Assembly (NCBI GenBank): GCA_029210725.1
Contig: JARGFM010000006.1
Coordinates: forward strand, 62,001-126,000
From: Bacteroidales bacterium
GTDB taxonomy: Bacteria; Bacteroidota; Bacteroidia; Bacteroidales; GCA-2748055
DNA length: 64,000 nt
Reading direction: 5' to 3'
Position numbers and translations under genes: made by a program. The notes under the pieces were generated by a model that was not told where the DNA came from, searched no databases, and saw only the letters and a list, made by a program, of their open reading frames with translations. Positions 19,121 through 26,104 of the stretch are shown piece by piece; position 1 is the stretch's first letter; every line of letters starts with the position of its first letter.

Positions 19121-19658
19121 ATGAGTGAATCAAATAAACCAAAGACAAAAAGCCGGTACATCAATCCCTACCTGGGGGGGTGTGTTGCTGGGCCTGGTAC
19201 TGATCGCTGCCAACTTTGTTTCGGGCAGGGGCCTGGGTGCCAGTGGCGCTGCCAAAAGCGCTATCGTGGCCTCCGTCAATACGCTGGCACCCGGGCATGC
19301 TGAAAATGCAAAGTTCTACCAGGAATACAACGCTTCGCACACCGAAGGACCCATGAAATCGTGGCTGGTATTTCAGATGCTTGGGGTCATTGTGGGAGCC
19401 TTTCTCTCAGGGGCTGTTTTTAACCGCCTGAAATTCAAAGTGGAACACTCCCCCGGGATCACCTCAAAACGCCGCATCGTTTTTGCCGTCCTTGGAGGGA
19501 TCCTATTTGGGTTTGGATCGCAACTGGGTCGTGGATGCACCAGTGGCTCGGCATTAAGCGGCATGGGCATGCTTTCCCTGGGAGGCTTTATTTCTATGGC
19601 ATTCATTTTTGGAACCGCTTTTGCCCTGGCCTGGTTCTTCAGGAAAAACTGGATTTAA
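19121..19658 (+). pseudogene. YeeE/YedE-family thiosulfate-type transporter, frameshifted at a G7 tract
   Basis: ATG 19121 opens MSESNKPKTKSRYINPYLGG and then meets a run of seven G (19174-19180). With six G the frame would continue as LGGVLLGLVLIAANFVSG; with seven it leaves frame. The rest is well kept: membrane helices and GRGCTSGSALSG with the conserved cysteine that, in YeeE/TsuA, relays thiosulfate through the channel. It ends at 19658. A GTG at 19125 is in frame with the downstream part and could bypass the lesion, so it may be a leaky or phase-variable gene rather than a dead one. Confidence 0.72.
19174..19180 (+). repeat. Homopolymeric G7 tract in a coding sequence
   Basis: Seven consecutive G residues lie 53 bp into the YeeE-like gene. 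Loss of one G restores the conserved reading frame from ATG 19121. The tract is a candidate slipped-strand site or a sequencing-error position. Confidence 0.6.
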
Positions 19659-19677
19659 CCCATTTTATTTCACAATC

Positions 19678-20268
19678 ATGGGACCTTTAATTATTAATGA
19701 TATCATCTCTCAAAACACCAACTTCTTTCTGGCCTTCCTCATAGGAACAGGTTTCGGTTTTATCCTGGAAAGCAGTGGTTTCTCCTCCAGCCGGAAACTG
19801 GCCGGAGTGTTTTACGGTTACGATACGGTTGTACTTAAGGTATTTTTTACTGCGGCTATCGTGGCCATGCTGGGATAGCTGTTTATGAGCCTGTTTAACT
19901 GGATCGACCTGGATATGGTCTATATCAATCCCACCTACCTCTGGTCGACTATCATTGGCGGCGCCATCATGGGCGCTGGTTTCATCACCGGAGGTTTTTG
20001 TCCGGGCACCAGCTTTTGTGCTGCTTCCATCGGGAAAATCGATGCCCTGTTCTTTATTGGCGGATTATTCCTTGGAATACTCATTTTTGCTGAGGCCTAT
20101 CCCCTGCTGGAACCCTTCTACAAAGGTTCCTTCAAAGGAAGCCCCACCCTTCCCCAGGCACTTGGATTGAAAGACAGGGTGGTTGTGCTGGGGATTATCA
20201 TTGTAGCCCTGGGCATGTTCTGGGTGGGGGAATGGGCCGAAAAAAAGTTCTCCCGGGAGGAATATTAG
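19678..20268 (+). pseudogene. Second YeeE/YedE-family transporter half with in-frame TAG
   Basis: The frame from ATG 19678 (MGPLIINDIISQNTNFF) runs through FGFILESSGFSSSRKLAGVFYG, stops at TAG 19876-19878 after AIVAMLG, and continues in the same frame with LFMSLFNWIDLDMVYINPTYL to TAA 20268. The second part has the family cysteine motif GGFCPGTSFCAASIG. One nonsense mutation therefore splits an otherwise preserved protein; a start at ATG 19891 (MSLFNWID) could give only the C-terminal portion. In intact loci the paired YeeE-like proteins bring thiosulfate or related sulfur species into the cell. Confidence 0.8.
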
Positions 20269-20351
20269 CAAGTGTATCAATTTGCCTGCAAACAAAAGCA
20301 GGAATGATTCGTTTTAAGAACTATAGTGTATCATAAAGAAAAACCAGCATC

Positions 20352-20969
20352 ATGAAACCAAGAATATTTTTAGCCCTGATTATCGTCCCCCTGGGCCTGA
20401 TCCTGGCCGCCGTTCCGGCCAATACCACACATCCGTATAAACTCTCTCCCCAGGATATGCTGGAGTATTTAAACAGCGGGATGCAGTATTTCTCGCCCGA
20501 TGAAGTGGCACACATGCTGGTCAGCAAAGACCCTTCGCTGGTTCTGATCGATGTCAGAAGTGAAGATGAGTACGATAAATTCCACCTCCCCGGCGCCATC
20601 AATATCCCGCTTGCCTCGCTGCTGGAAGATCAATGGAAGGATTACCTCCACCAGGACCTTCGTTACAATGTGTTTTACTCCAACGGAACGGTCAATTCCA
20701 ACCAGGCCTGGATGCTCACACGGCAACTGGGTTACCAGAATAACTACGTGTTGCAGGGTGGCCTGAATTACTGGGTGGAAACGATTATGAATCCCACTCC
20801 GCCCTCATCCACCAGCCCCGACGAGGAGATTGCCAGGTACGATTTCCGAAAAGGTGCCAGCCAGGCACTCGGCGGAGGAGCCCTTGTGGAAAGCAGCAGT
20901 CAGCCGGCCCCTGATCTTCCAAAGATTGCCCCCCGTCCCGCGAAGAAACGGGTGGAGGGAGGATGCTAA
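20352..20969 (+). CDS. Exported rhodanese-like domain protein lacking the catalytic Cys
   Basis: The 205-residue protein has an N-terminal hydrophobic signal (IFLALIIVPLGLILAAVPA) and a rhodanese fold: VLIDVRSEDEYDKFHLPGAINIP, then VLQGGLNYWVE. In the active-site loop, where sulfurtransferases have CxxGxR after a Tyr, the sequence is FYSNGTVNSNQAW, with Ser in place of Cys. It is thus a non-catalytic sulfur-binding or structural member. A tail rich in Pro and Lys ends in a single cysteine (VEGGC). It is the only gene downstream of psrA in this locus without a visible lesion. Confidence 0.8.
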   Translation: MKPRIFLALIIVPLGLILAAVPANTTHPYKLSPQDMLEYLNSGMQYFSPDEVAHMLVSKDPSLVLIDVRSEDEYDKFHLPGAINIPLASLLEDQWKDYLHQDLRYNVFYSNGTVNSNQAWMLTRQLGYQNNYVLQGGLNYWVETIMNPTPPSSTSPDEEIARYDFRKGASQALGGGALVESSSQPAPDLPKIAPRPAKKRVEGGC

Positions 20970-20996
20970 AACAAACCCTGTAAAGAATTTTTCTGG

Positions 20997-22532
20997 CTAT
21001 CCGGACCAGCCTTCGCGGTCCAGGTTGCGGTAATTAATTGCTTCCGATAAGTGGGAACTTAGAATATTTACGGAACCCTCCAGATCGGCAATAGTGCGTG
21101 CCACTTTCAATATCCGGTCATAAGCCCTTGCGGAGAGACCAAGCTGTTCCATGGCCAGCCTCATCATCCAGGCCCCGGACTTATCCAAGGAGCAATGCCG
21201 GTTTCGGAGGGCAGGCCCCATCCGGGCATTGCTCCGTACATGAACGGATCCTTTAAACCTTTTAAACTGAATTTCCCGCGCCCGGATTACCGCTTCCCTC
21301 ATAGCTGCGCTGCCCTTTGAAGGCTCCTTTTCAGATAACTGACCGAAAGGAACCGGAACCACCTCCAGGTGTATATCGATACGGTCCAGCAAGGGACCCG
21401 ATATCCTCGAAAGATATTGCTTGATCACACCCGGACCGCAGCTGCACTCTCTTGCAGGATGGTTGTAATTGCCGCAGGGACATGGATTCATGGCAGCTAT
21501 CAGCATGAAATCCGAAGGGTAGCTTACCCGGTATGCGGCCCTGCTAATATGAATCTCCCGGTCTTCCAATGGTTGACGCATCACCTCCAGAACCGCTCTT
21601 TTGTATTCGGGAAGCTCATCCAGAAACAGAACACCATTATGAGCCAGGGAGATCTCCCCAGGCTGAGGAGAACTCCCACCCCCGATCATGGCAATATTGG
21701 AAATGGAGTGGTGTGGCGTCCTGAAGGGCCTGGTGCTGATCAGCCCGTTTTCCTTACTTACCCTGCCGGCTACAGAATAGATCCGGGTGGTTTGCAGGGA
21801 TTCCTCCAGGGTCATGGGCGGCAGAATTCCGGGAAGTCTCTGGGCCATCATGCTCTTCCCCGATCCTGGTGGACCGATAAGAATCAGGTTATGTGATCCT
21901 GCCGCAGCAATAAGCAGGGCCCGTTTGATCGCAGCCTGGCCCTTAACCTCTGAGAAATCAGACTCGCAGGGAAGGGGCCCTTTCACCGGAGCTGTTTTAT
22001 TATTGCCGGGGCTTGACTTCAGAGCTTTCCCGTTCAAAAAAGAAACCACGGCGCTCAGGGTCGAAACAGCCACCACCTCAACTCCATCTACCACCAGGGC
22101 TTCTGCTTCATTTGCCAGAGGAACAATGACGCCTTTGAATTGCTCCTCCCTGGCCAGCAATACCATGGGGAGGACTCCTTTTACAGCTACCACACCACCA
22201 TCCAGAGATAATTCACCAAGGATCAGGTAATCGGCCAGACGGCTGTCGCTTACCTGCCGGCTTGCGGCCAGGATCCCGATGGCAATAGGCAGATCAAAGT
22301 GGCTCCCTTCCTTCCGCATACCGGCAGGCGCCAGGTTGATGACCACCCTGTAGCGGGGCCATTCAAATCCATTATTGCCCAGGGCCGATTCGATACGCTG
22401 CTGGCTCTCCCGGATGGCATGATCGGCCAGTCCCACAATAAAAAACCTGATCCCCTGCGTAATATGAACCTCGATGGAGATTTTCAGCGCACTGATTCCA
22501 TGCACCGAACTGCTGAATGTCTTGATAAGCAT
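20997..22532 (-). CDS. comM: YifB/ComM-family Mg-chelatase-like AAA+ ATPase
   Basis: The 511-residue protein starts with the ChlI N-terminal region (MLIKTFSSSVHGISA...FFIVGLADHAIRESQQRI). It carries Walker A GPPGSGKSMMAQRLPG near 215, Walker B VLFLDELPEY near 300 and the Mg-chelatase C-terminal helix bundle (SARAYDRILKVARTIADL). ComM homologs are hexameric helicases promoting branch migration during natural transformation. Length and motif order are normal. It is convergent with the rhodanese-like gene, with 27 bp between them. Confidence 0.92.
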   Translation of the reverse strand: MLIKTFSSSVHGISALKISIEVHITQGIRFFIVGLADHAIRESQQRIESALGNNGFEWPRYRVVINLAPAGMRKEGSHFDLPIAIGILAASRQVSDSRLADYLILGELSLDGGVVAVKGVLPMVLLAREEQFKGVIVPLANEAEALVVDGVEVVAVSTLSAVVSFLNGKALKSSPGNNKTAPVKGPLPCESDFSEVKGQAAIKRALLIAAAGSHNLILIGPPGSGKSMMAQRLPGILPPMTLEESLQTTRIYSVAGRVSKENGLISTRPFRTPHHSISNIAMIGGGSSPQPGEISLAHNGVLFLDELPEYKRAVLEVMRQPLEDREIHISRAAYRVSYPSDFMLIAAMNPCPCGNYNHPARECSCGPGVIKQYLSRISGPLLDRIDIHLEVVPVPFGQLSEKEPSKGSAAMREAVIRAREIQFKRFKGSVHVRSNARMGPALRNRHCSLDKSGAWMMRLAMEQLGLSARAYDRILKVARTIADLEGSVNILSSHLSEAINYRNLDREGWSG

Positions 22533-22900
22533 ACGAAGCTGTTTGCATTACTGGTTAATGAGCCCACGGTAAAGCTCATCTACCTTCAGCAGGAAATTAT
22601 TTTGCACAAAAATTCACCTCCAAAAAAAATGAATCTTACTATTACTAACTCCGGTAACACGGACCCTATACGCTGTGGCAAGTTCCTATTACAAGGAAGA
22701 TGACGATATCTCCGGTAAAACCCAAGAATGTCGGGGGCTAGAGGAAAAAGTGCGGGAGTTACCTCTTCTTTGCATCTGTTTACCTCTGCTTTGCTGCTGC
22801 ATCCCTTTCCACCATCATGGAAGCCTAAGGTCAGCACGGAACAGGAAATTTATCTTAAGCACTTACAATGCTGGTATTCATGCAGTTAATTCCTCTGTCA
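22533..22900. other. Intergenic stretch between comM and the BlaI operator array
   Basis: About 370 bp between divergent genes. I see no convincing coding frame, RNA gene or repeat here; it presumably holds the comM promoter. Confidence 0.5.
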
Positions 22901-22960
22901 TAGTTATTTTACTGTCTTTTTAGTTAATCTACTGCATTTATAGTTGCTTTACGTAAAAAC
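22901..22960 (+). promoter_or_regulatory. Three-copy operator array for the BlaI-type repressor
   Basis: Three 20-bp units begin with TAGTT at 22901, 22921 and 22941. The first two have the partial dyad TAGT-N6-ACTG; the third is degenerate (TAGTTGCTTTACG). The exact 20-bp period puts them on one helix face. The third unit overlaps the -33 region of the promoter, as expected for an autorepressor. Confidence 0.6.
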
Positions 22961-22974
22961 AAGTTGTATATTTG
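22944..22974 (+). promoter_or_regulatory. Promoter of the blaI-M56 operon
   Basis: TTG at 22944-22946 and TATATTTG at 22967-22974, an exact TAnnTTTG match, are separated by 20 nt. The repressor ATG follows 21 nt downstream. Confidence 0.65.
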
Positions 22975-22994
22975 CAGGGTACAACAATTTTACT

Positions 22995-23378
22995 ATGACC
23001 AGAAGACTTACAAAGGCGGAAGAGGAGATTATGCTGATCCTGTGGAAACTCGGAGAATCCACCATCAGGGAGGTCATAAGCCAACTGGAGGAACCCAATA
23101 CTCCGTATACCACCGTTTCGACGGTGGTACGTGTTCTGGAGAAAAAAAAGTTTGTAGGTCATAAAGCCGTGGGGACCACCTACCTTTACTACCCGCTGGT
23201 ACAAAAAAAAGAGTATCTCAGGGCTTATTTATCGGGGATTGTATCAGACTATTTCGATGGTTCCTTTTCAAGGATGGCAGCCTTTTTCGCCAGGGAAAAT
23301 GACCTGGATATGGGAGATCTGCATGAACTGATCTCAGAAATTGAAACTGAACTTAAAAATTCCGGCAATCATGAATGA
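22995..23378 (+). CDS. BlaI/MecI/CopY-family transcriptional repressor
   Basis: The 127-residue winged-helix repressor begins MTRRLTKAEEEIMLILWKLG. It has the recognition-helix region TPYTTVSTVVRVLEKKKFVGHK and a C-terminal dimerisation helix (FFARENDLDMGDLHELISEIE). BlaI-type repressors are cleaved after the partner membrane peptidase senses a signal. ATG 22995 gives the normal family start. Its stop overlaps the M56 gene by 8 bp, so the pair is co-translated, and an array of three operator-like repeats overlaps the promoter. Confidence 0.92.
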   Translation: MTRRLTKAEEEIMLILWKLGESTIREVISQLEEPNTPYTTVSTVVRVLEKKKFVGHKAVGTTYLYYPLVQKKEYLRAYLSGIVSDYFDGSFSRMAAFFARENDLDMGDLHELISEIETELKNSGNHE

Positions 23379-25086
23379 TCCTTTTATCTACCTGCTCAAA
23401 GTATCGGCCGGAATTGCCATCATATTCCTGCCCTACTATTTCCTTTTCCGCAACGACCCCAACCTGCATATCAAGCGTTTTTACCTGCTTGCAGGAATAG
23501 CTGCCGCATGGATCTTTCCATTTATCACTTTCCGTAAGGTAAGCCTGGCAGTCGACCTGACTCCTACTGTTTTCATTGATCTGGATACACCAGGTGCCCG
23601 GGCAGTGCAATTCGAAAATGCCGGGGCATCAGCCGGACTGAGCATCAACTGGCTGCAGGTGATCATTTTTATTTATCTGGCCGGTCTTAGCATCATGTTC
23701 CTGAAAAATCTGTTCATCATATTAAAATGGAACTTCACCTGGCTCCGCATGCACGACGACCAGGGTGTGGCCTATATTAAAAATGACCAGGTATTTACCC
23801 TGTTTAACAGGATCTTTGTTCCTGCATCCCTGAGGGAAGAGGAAAATCTTGATAACGTACTCCTCCATGAAAAAGCACATATTCAGCAGCTCCACTTCAT
23901 CGACCTGATGCTGATGGAGCTTACCCTGCTGCTTACATGGTTCAATCCCTTCTCATGGCTTATTTCCAGGATGATTAAAGAAAATCACGAGCATCTGGCC
24001 GACAGGCAGGTCCTTTCGGCCGGTATTAATCCCGCTCGTTACAAAGCACAGCTTATGAACCACACCCTGGGGGTGAATGTGTTCCGGCTGGGCGCTCCGT
24101 TTAATCATTCCTTAACACTTAAAAGATTTAAAATGATGAAAAAGCCAAAAAAATCGCCCCTGGGACTCATTAAAATTGCCCTTTTGATACCCGTGATATT
24201 GATCACCCTGGGTCTCACCACCGGCATGACTCCCCAACAAAAAACTGTAAAGGGCAAGGTAGTCATTGCCGATACCGGAGAGCCGGCCATGGGTGCCTCT
24301 GTTGTGATCCGTAATAGCACCGTCGGTTGCGTAGTGGATAAAGACGGGTCCTTTATGCTGAGCGTAGAGGGAGACCCGGAACTGGTGATCTCTTTTGTTG
24401 GGTACAGTTCCCTGGTTGTAAAGGCCTCCGAAATAGGGAAGAAGCCCCTGAAACTTGAAGTAGAAACCTATACCCTGGACCTGGAGACGGTGACTATGGA
24501 AGTGAAGGGGAAGTCTTCCGGAACCTTCACCATTAAACAAAAGGACGGATCGGATGCTCAGCCTGTCTTTGTGGTGGATGGAAAAGTGGTAAAAGAGATT
24601 GATAAGCTGGATCCCGAATCCATTGATAATATTTCAGTCTTCAAGGACCCCGACAGTGAAATGGTGAAAAAATACAAGGCCAAAGACGGGGTGGTCATGA
24701 TCACCACAAAGAAAACAGCGGAGGTCTCGGGAAAAGATGAAATGGAATCCATCGAGATAAACGGAGAGGTATTCTACGTGGTGGAAGACATGCCCAAGTA
24801 TCCCGGGGGCCTGGGTGCTCTGAAAGCCTATATCTATTCCAACCTGGAATACCCGGAAAAGGTAAAAGAGCAGGGGATTGGAGGTGAGGTAATCGTTCGC
24901 TTCTTAATCAACGAAGAGGGTAAAGCTGTGAAGGGTGAGGTCCTCAGAAGCAGCTATGCAGAATTGGATGCTCCGGCCCTGAAGGTGATCAGCGAAATGC
25001 CTGACTGGACACCCGGCAAGCAAAGAGGGAAAGCCGTGAAAGTATGGTATGTTATGTCCATCCCGTTCGACGGCAGTGCAAAATAA
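23371..25086 (+). CDS. M56 (BlaR1-like) sensor peptidase fused to carboxypeptidase-like, plug-like and TonB C-terminal domains
   Basis: This is a 571-residue multidomain membrane protein. Residues 1-260 form an M56 peptidase with several helices and the zinc motif HEKAH in VLLHEKAHIQQLHF, plus ENHEHLADRQV. A hydrophobic helix (IALLIPVILITLGL) lies near 275. It is followed by a carboxypeptidase-like beta-sandwich (GKVVIADTGEPAMGASVV), a short TonB-plug-like segment (VFVVDGKVVKEIDKLDPE...GVVMITTK) and a TonB C-terminal domain (MPKYPGGLGALKAYIYSNL...PDWTPGKQRGKAVKVW). It probably senses an envelope signal and inactivates the BlaI partner. Start ATG 23371 overlaps blaI. Confidence 0.88.
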   Translation: MNDPFIYLLKVSAGIAIIFLPYYFLFRNDPNLHIKRFYLLAGIAAAWIFPFITFRKVSLAVDLTPTVFIDLDTPGARAVQFENAGASAGLSINWLQVIIFIYLAGLSIMFLKNLFIILKWNFTWLRMHDDQGVAYIKNDQVFTLFNRIFVPASLREEENLDNVLLHEKAHIQQLHFIDLMLMELTLLLTWFNPFSWLISRMIKENHEHLADRQVLSAGINPARYKAQLMNHTLGVNVFRLGAPFNHSLTLKRFKMMKKPKKSPLGLIKIALLIPVILITLGLTTGMTPQQKTVKGKVVIADTGEPAMGASVVIRNSTVGCVVDKDGSFMLSVEGDPELVISFVGYSSLVVKASEIGKKPLKLEVETYTLDLETVTMEVKGKSSGTFTIKQKDGSDAQPVFVVDGKVVKEIDKLDPESIDNISVFKDPDSEMVKKYKAKDGVVMITTKKTAEVSGKDEMESIEINGEVFYVVEDMPKYPGGLGALKAYIYSNLEYPEKVKEQGIGGEVIVRFLINEEGKAVKGEVLRSSYAELDAPALKVISEMPDWTPGKQRGKAVKVWYVMSIPFDGSAK

Positions 25087-25116
25087 TCCTGGATAAATAA
25101 GCCGATCCAAGAAGAA

Positions 25117-25147
25117 GGGGGGATCGTCCGGTACGGGCGGTCCCTTT
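25117..25147 (+). terminator. Terminator of the blaI-M56 operon
   Basis: A GGGATCG/CGGTCCC stem (one G-T pair, extended by CCG/CGG around a short loop) is followed by TTTT, 30 bp after the M56 stop. Confidence 0.55.
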
Positions 25148-25159
25148 TACCTGGCTGTC

Positions 25160-25732
25160 CTAAAACACTCCCTGCTCGATCAGAAGGACCAGGATATGCA
25201 GGACCTTAATGTGGACTTCCTGGATCCGGTCGGAATTCTTCCGTCCCTTTACCCGGATCTCCTGATCTGCCAGGCCTGCAAGCAGCCCTCCCGTCTTGCC
25301 GGTCAGCCCGATAACCCTCATTCCTTTTCCCCTGGCGGCTTCAACAGCCTTGATGATGTTCATGGAATTGCCGCTGGTGCTGATGGCCAGGAGGATATCA
25401 CCCTGCCGACCTATTCCCTCCACATATCTCGAAAAGATCTCATCAAAACTGTAATCATTGGCTGTGCAGGTGATATGCGAGGGGTCGGAGATGCTGATTG
25501 CAGGAAGGGCCGGACGCTTCTCCCGGAAGACCCCTGAGAGTTCTTCGGCAAAGTGCATGGCATCGGTCATGGAACCCCCGTTGCCACAGGAGATGATCTT
25601 TCCACCCTCCTGAATGGCATTCACCATCATGGCTGCAGCCTGTTCAACGGCCTCCAGGTTTCCGGCTTCGCTAATAAACTCTTTCAGCACTTCTTGTGCT
25701 TCATTCAGGTTTTCCAGGATCAGGGTTTTCAT
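25160..25732 (-). CDS. gmhA: D-sedoheptulose-7-phosphate isomerase
   Basis: The 190-residue SIS-domain protein isomerises sedoheptulose 7-phosphate to D-glycero-D-manno-heptose 7-phosphate for LPS core or S-layer heptose synthesis. Family landmarks are [21 protein letters not shown] (about 49-69), [16 protein letters not shown] near 115 (phosphate loop) and [16 protein letters not shown] at the C-terminus. Length matches GmhA. It is a single gene here, convergent with the M56 gene and divergent from the mutL operon. Confidence 0.92.
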   Translation of the reverse strand: MKTLILENLNEAQEVLKEFISEAGNLEAVEQAAAMMVNAIQEGGKIISCGNGGSMTDAMHFAEELSGVFREKRPALPAISISDPSHITCTANDYSFDEIFSRYVEGIGRQGDILLAISTSGNSMNIIKAVEAARGKGMRVIGLTGKTGGLLAGLADQEIRVKGRKNSDRIQEVHIKVLHILVLLIEQGVF

Positions 25733-25819
25733 ATTCCCAAAAGTAAAAAACAGTTTCGACTTTTTTGGCTTTCGTCCTTCTGGACTTTATCGTTAACTTT
25801 ACAGGCTAAATTTAAAGAT

Positions 25820-26104
25820 ATGGGAATACCCAGGTTTATAAAACTTCCCGGACATAAACACTTTAATTACACTCCCAGGTACTGGGACCCGGAGAAGGAG
25901 GCCAGAGAGGAACGGATCAGGCAGATTAAACAGGAGATGGGAATCGAAGTACCTGCAGATCCCAACCGTACAACCATCAGGCGGGGATCTTTCCGTACAG
26001 CGGGCAAGCAGAAGAAAGTTAAGGCCAACCGCAGTTCGAACATCAGGCTCCTGGTAATCCTGGCCATACTCCTGTTTCTTGCGTATTTATTATTCTACAG
26101 GTAG
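25820..26104 (+). CDS. Small basic single-pass membrane protein upstream of mutL
   Basis: The 94-residue protein starts at ATG 25820 (MGIPRFIKLPGHKHFNYTPRYWDPEKE). It has a charged cytoplasmic N-terminal part and one C-terminal membrane helix (IRLLVILAILLFLAYLLFY). I recognise it as a conserved Bacteroidota protein of unknown function frequently found near mutL. Its stop codon directly abuts the mutL ATG, so the two are co-transcribed. Confidence 0.75.
   Translation: MGIPRFIKLPGHKHFNYTPRYWDPEKEAREERIRQIKQEMGIEVPADPNRTTIRRGSFRTAGKQKKVKANRSSNIRLLVILAILLFLAYLLFYR

Noticed and set aside
14216-20268. Stop-codon reassignment or selenocysteine as an explanation for in-frame stops
   Set aside because: The stops are TAA, TAA, TAG, TAG and TGA, mixed with frameshifts, a deletion and an insertion. 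prfB also uses TGA as a regulatory stop. No SECIS-like element was recognised.
13538-21000. Sequencing error as the sole cause of the broken psr genes
   Set aside because: Lesions include a clear 103-bp insertion and an internal deletion, and they are concentrated in one functional locus. Single-base cases (G7 tract, isolated stops) still deserve read-level checks.
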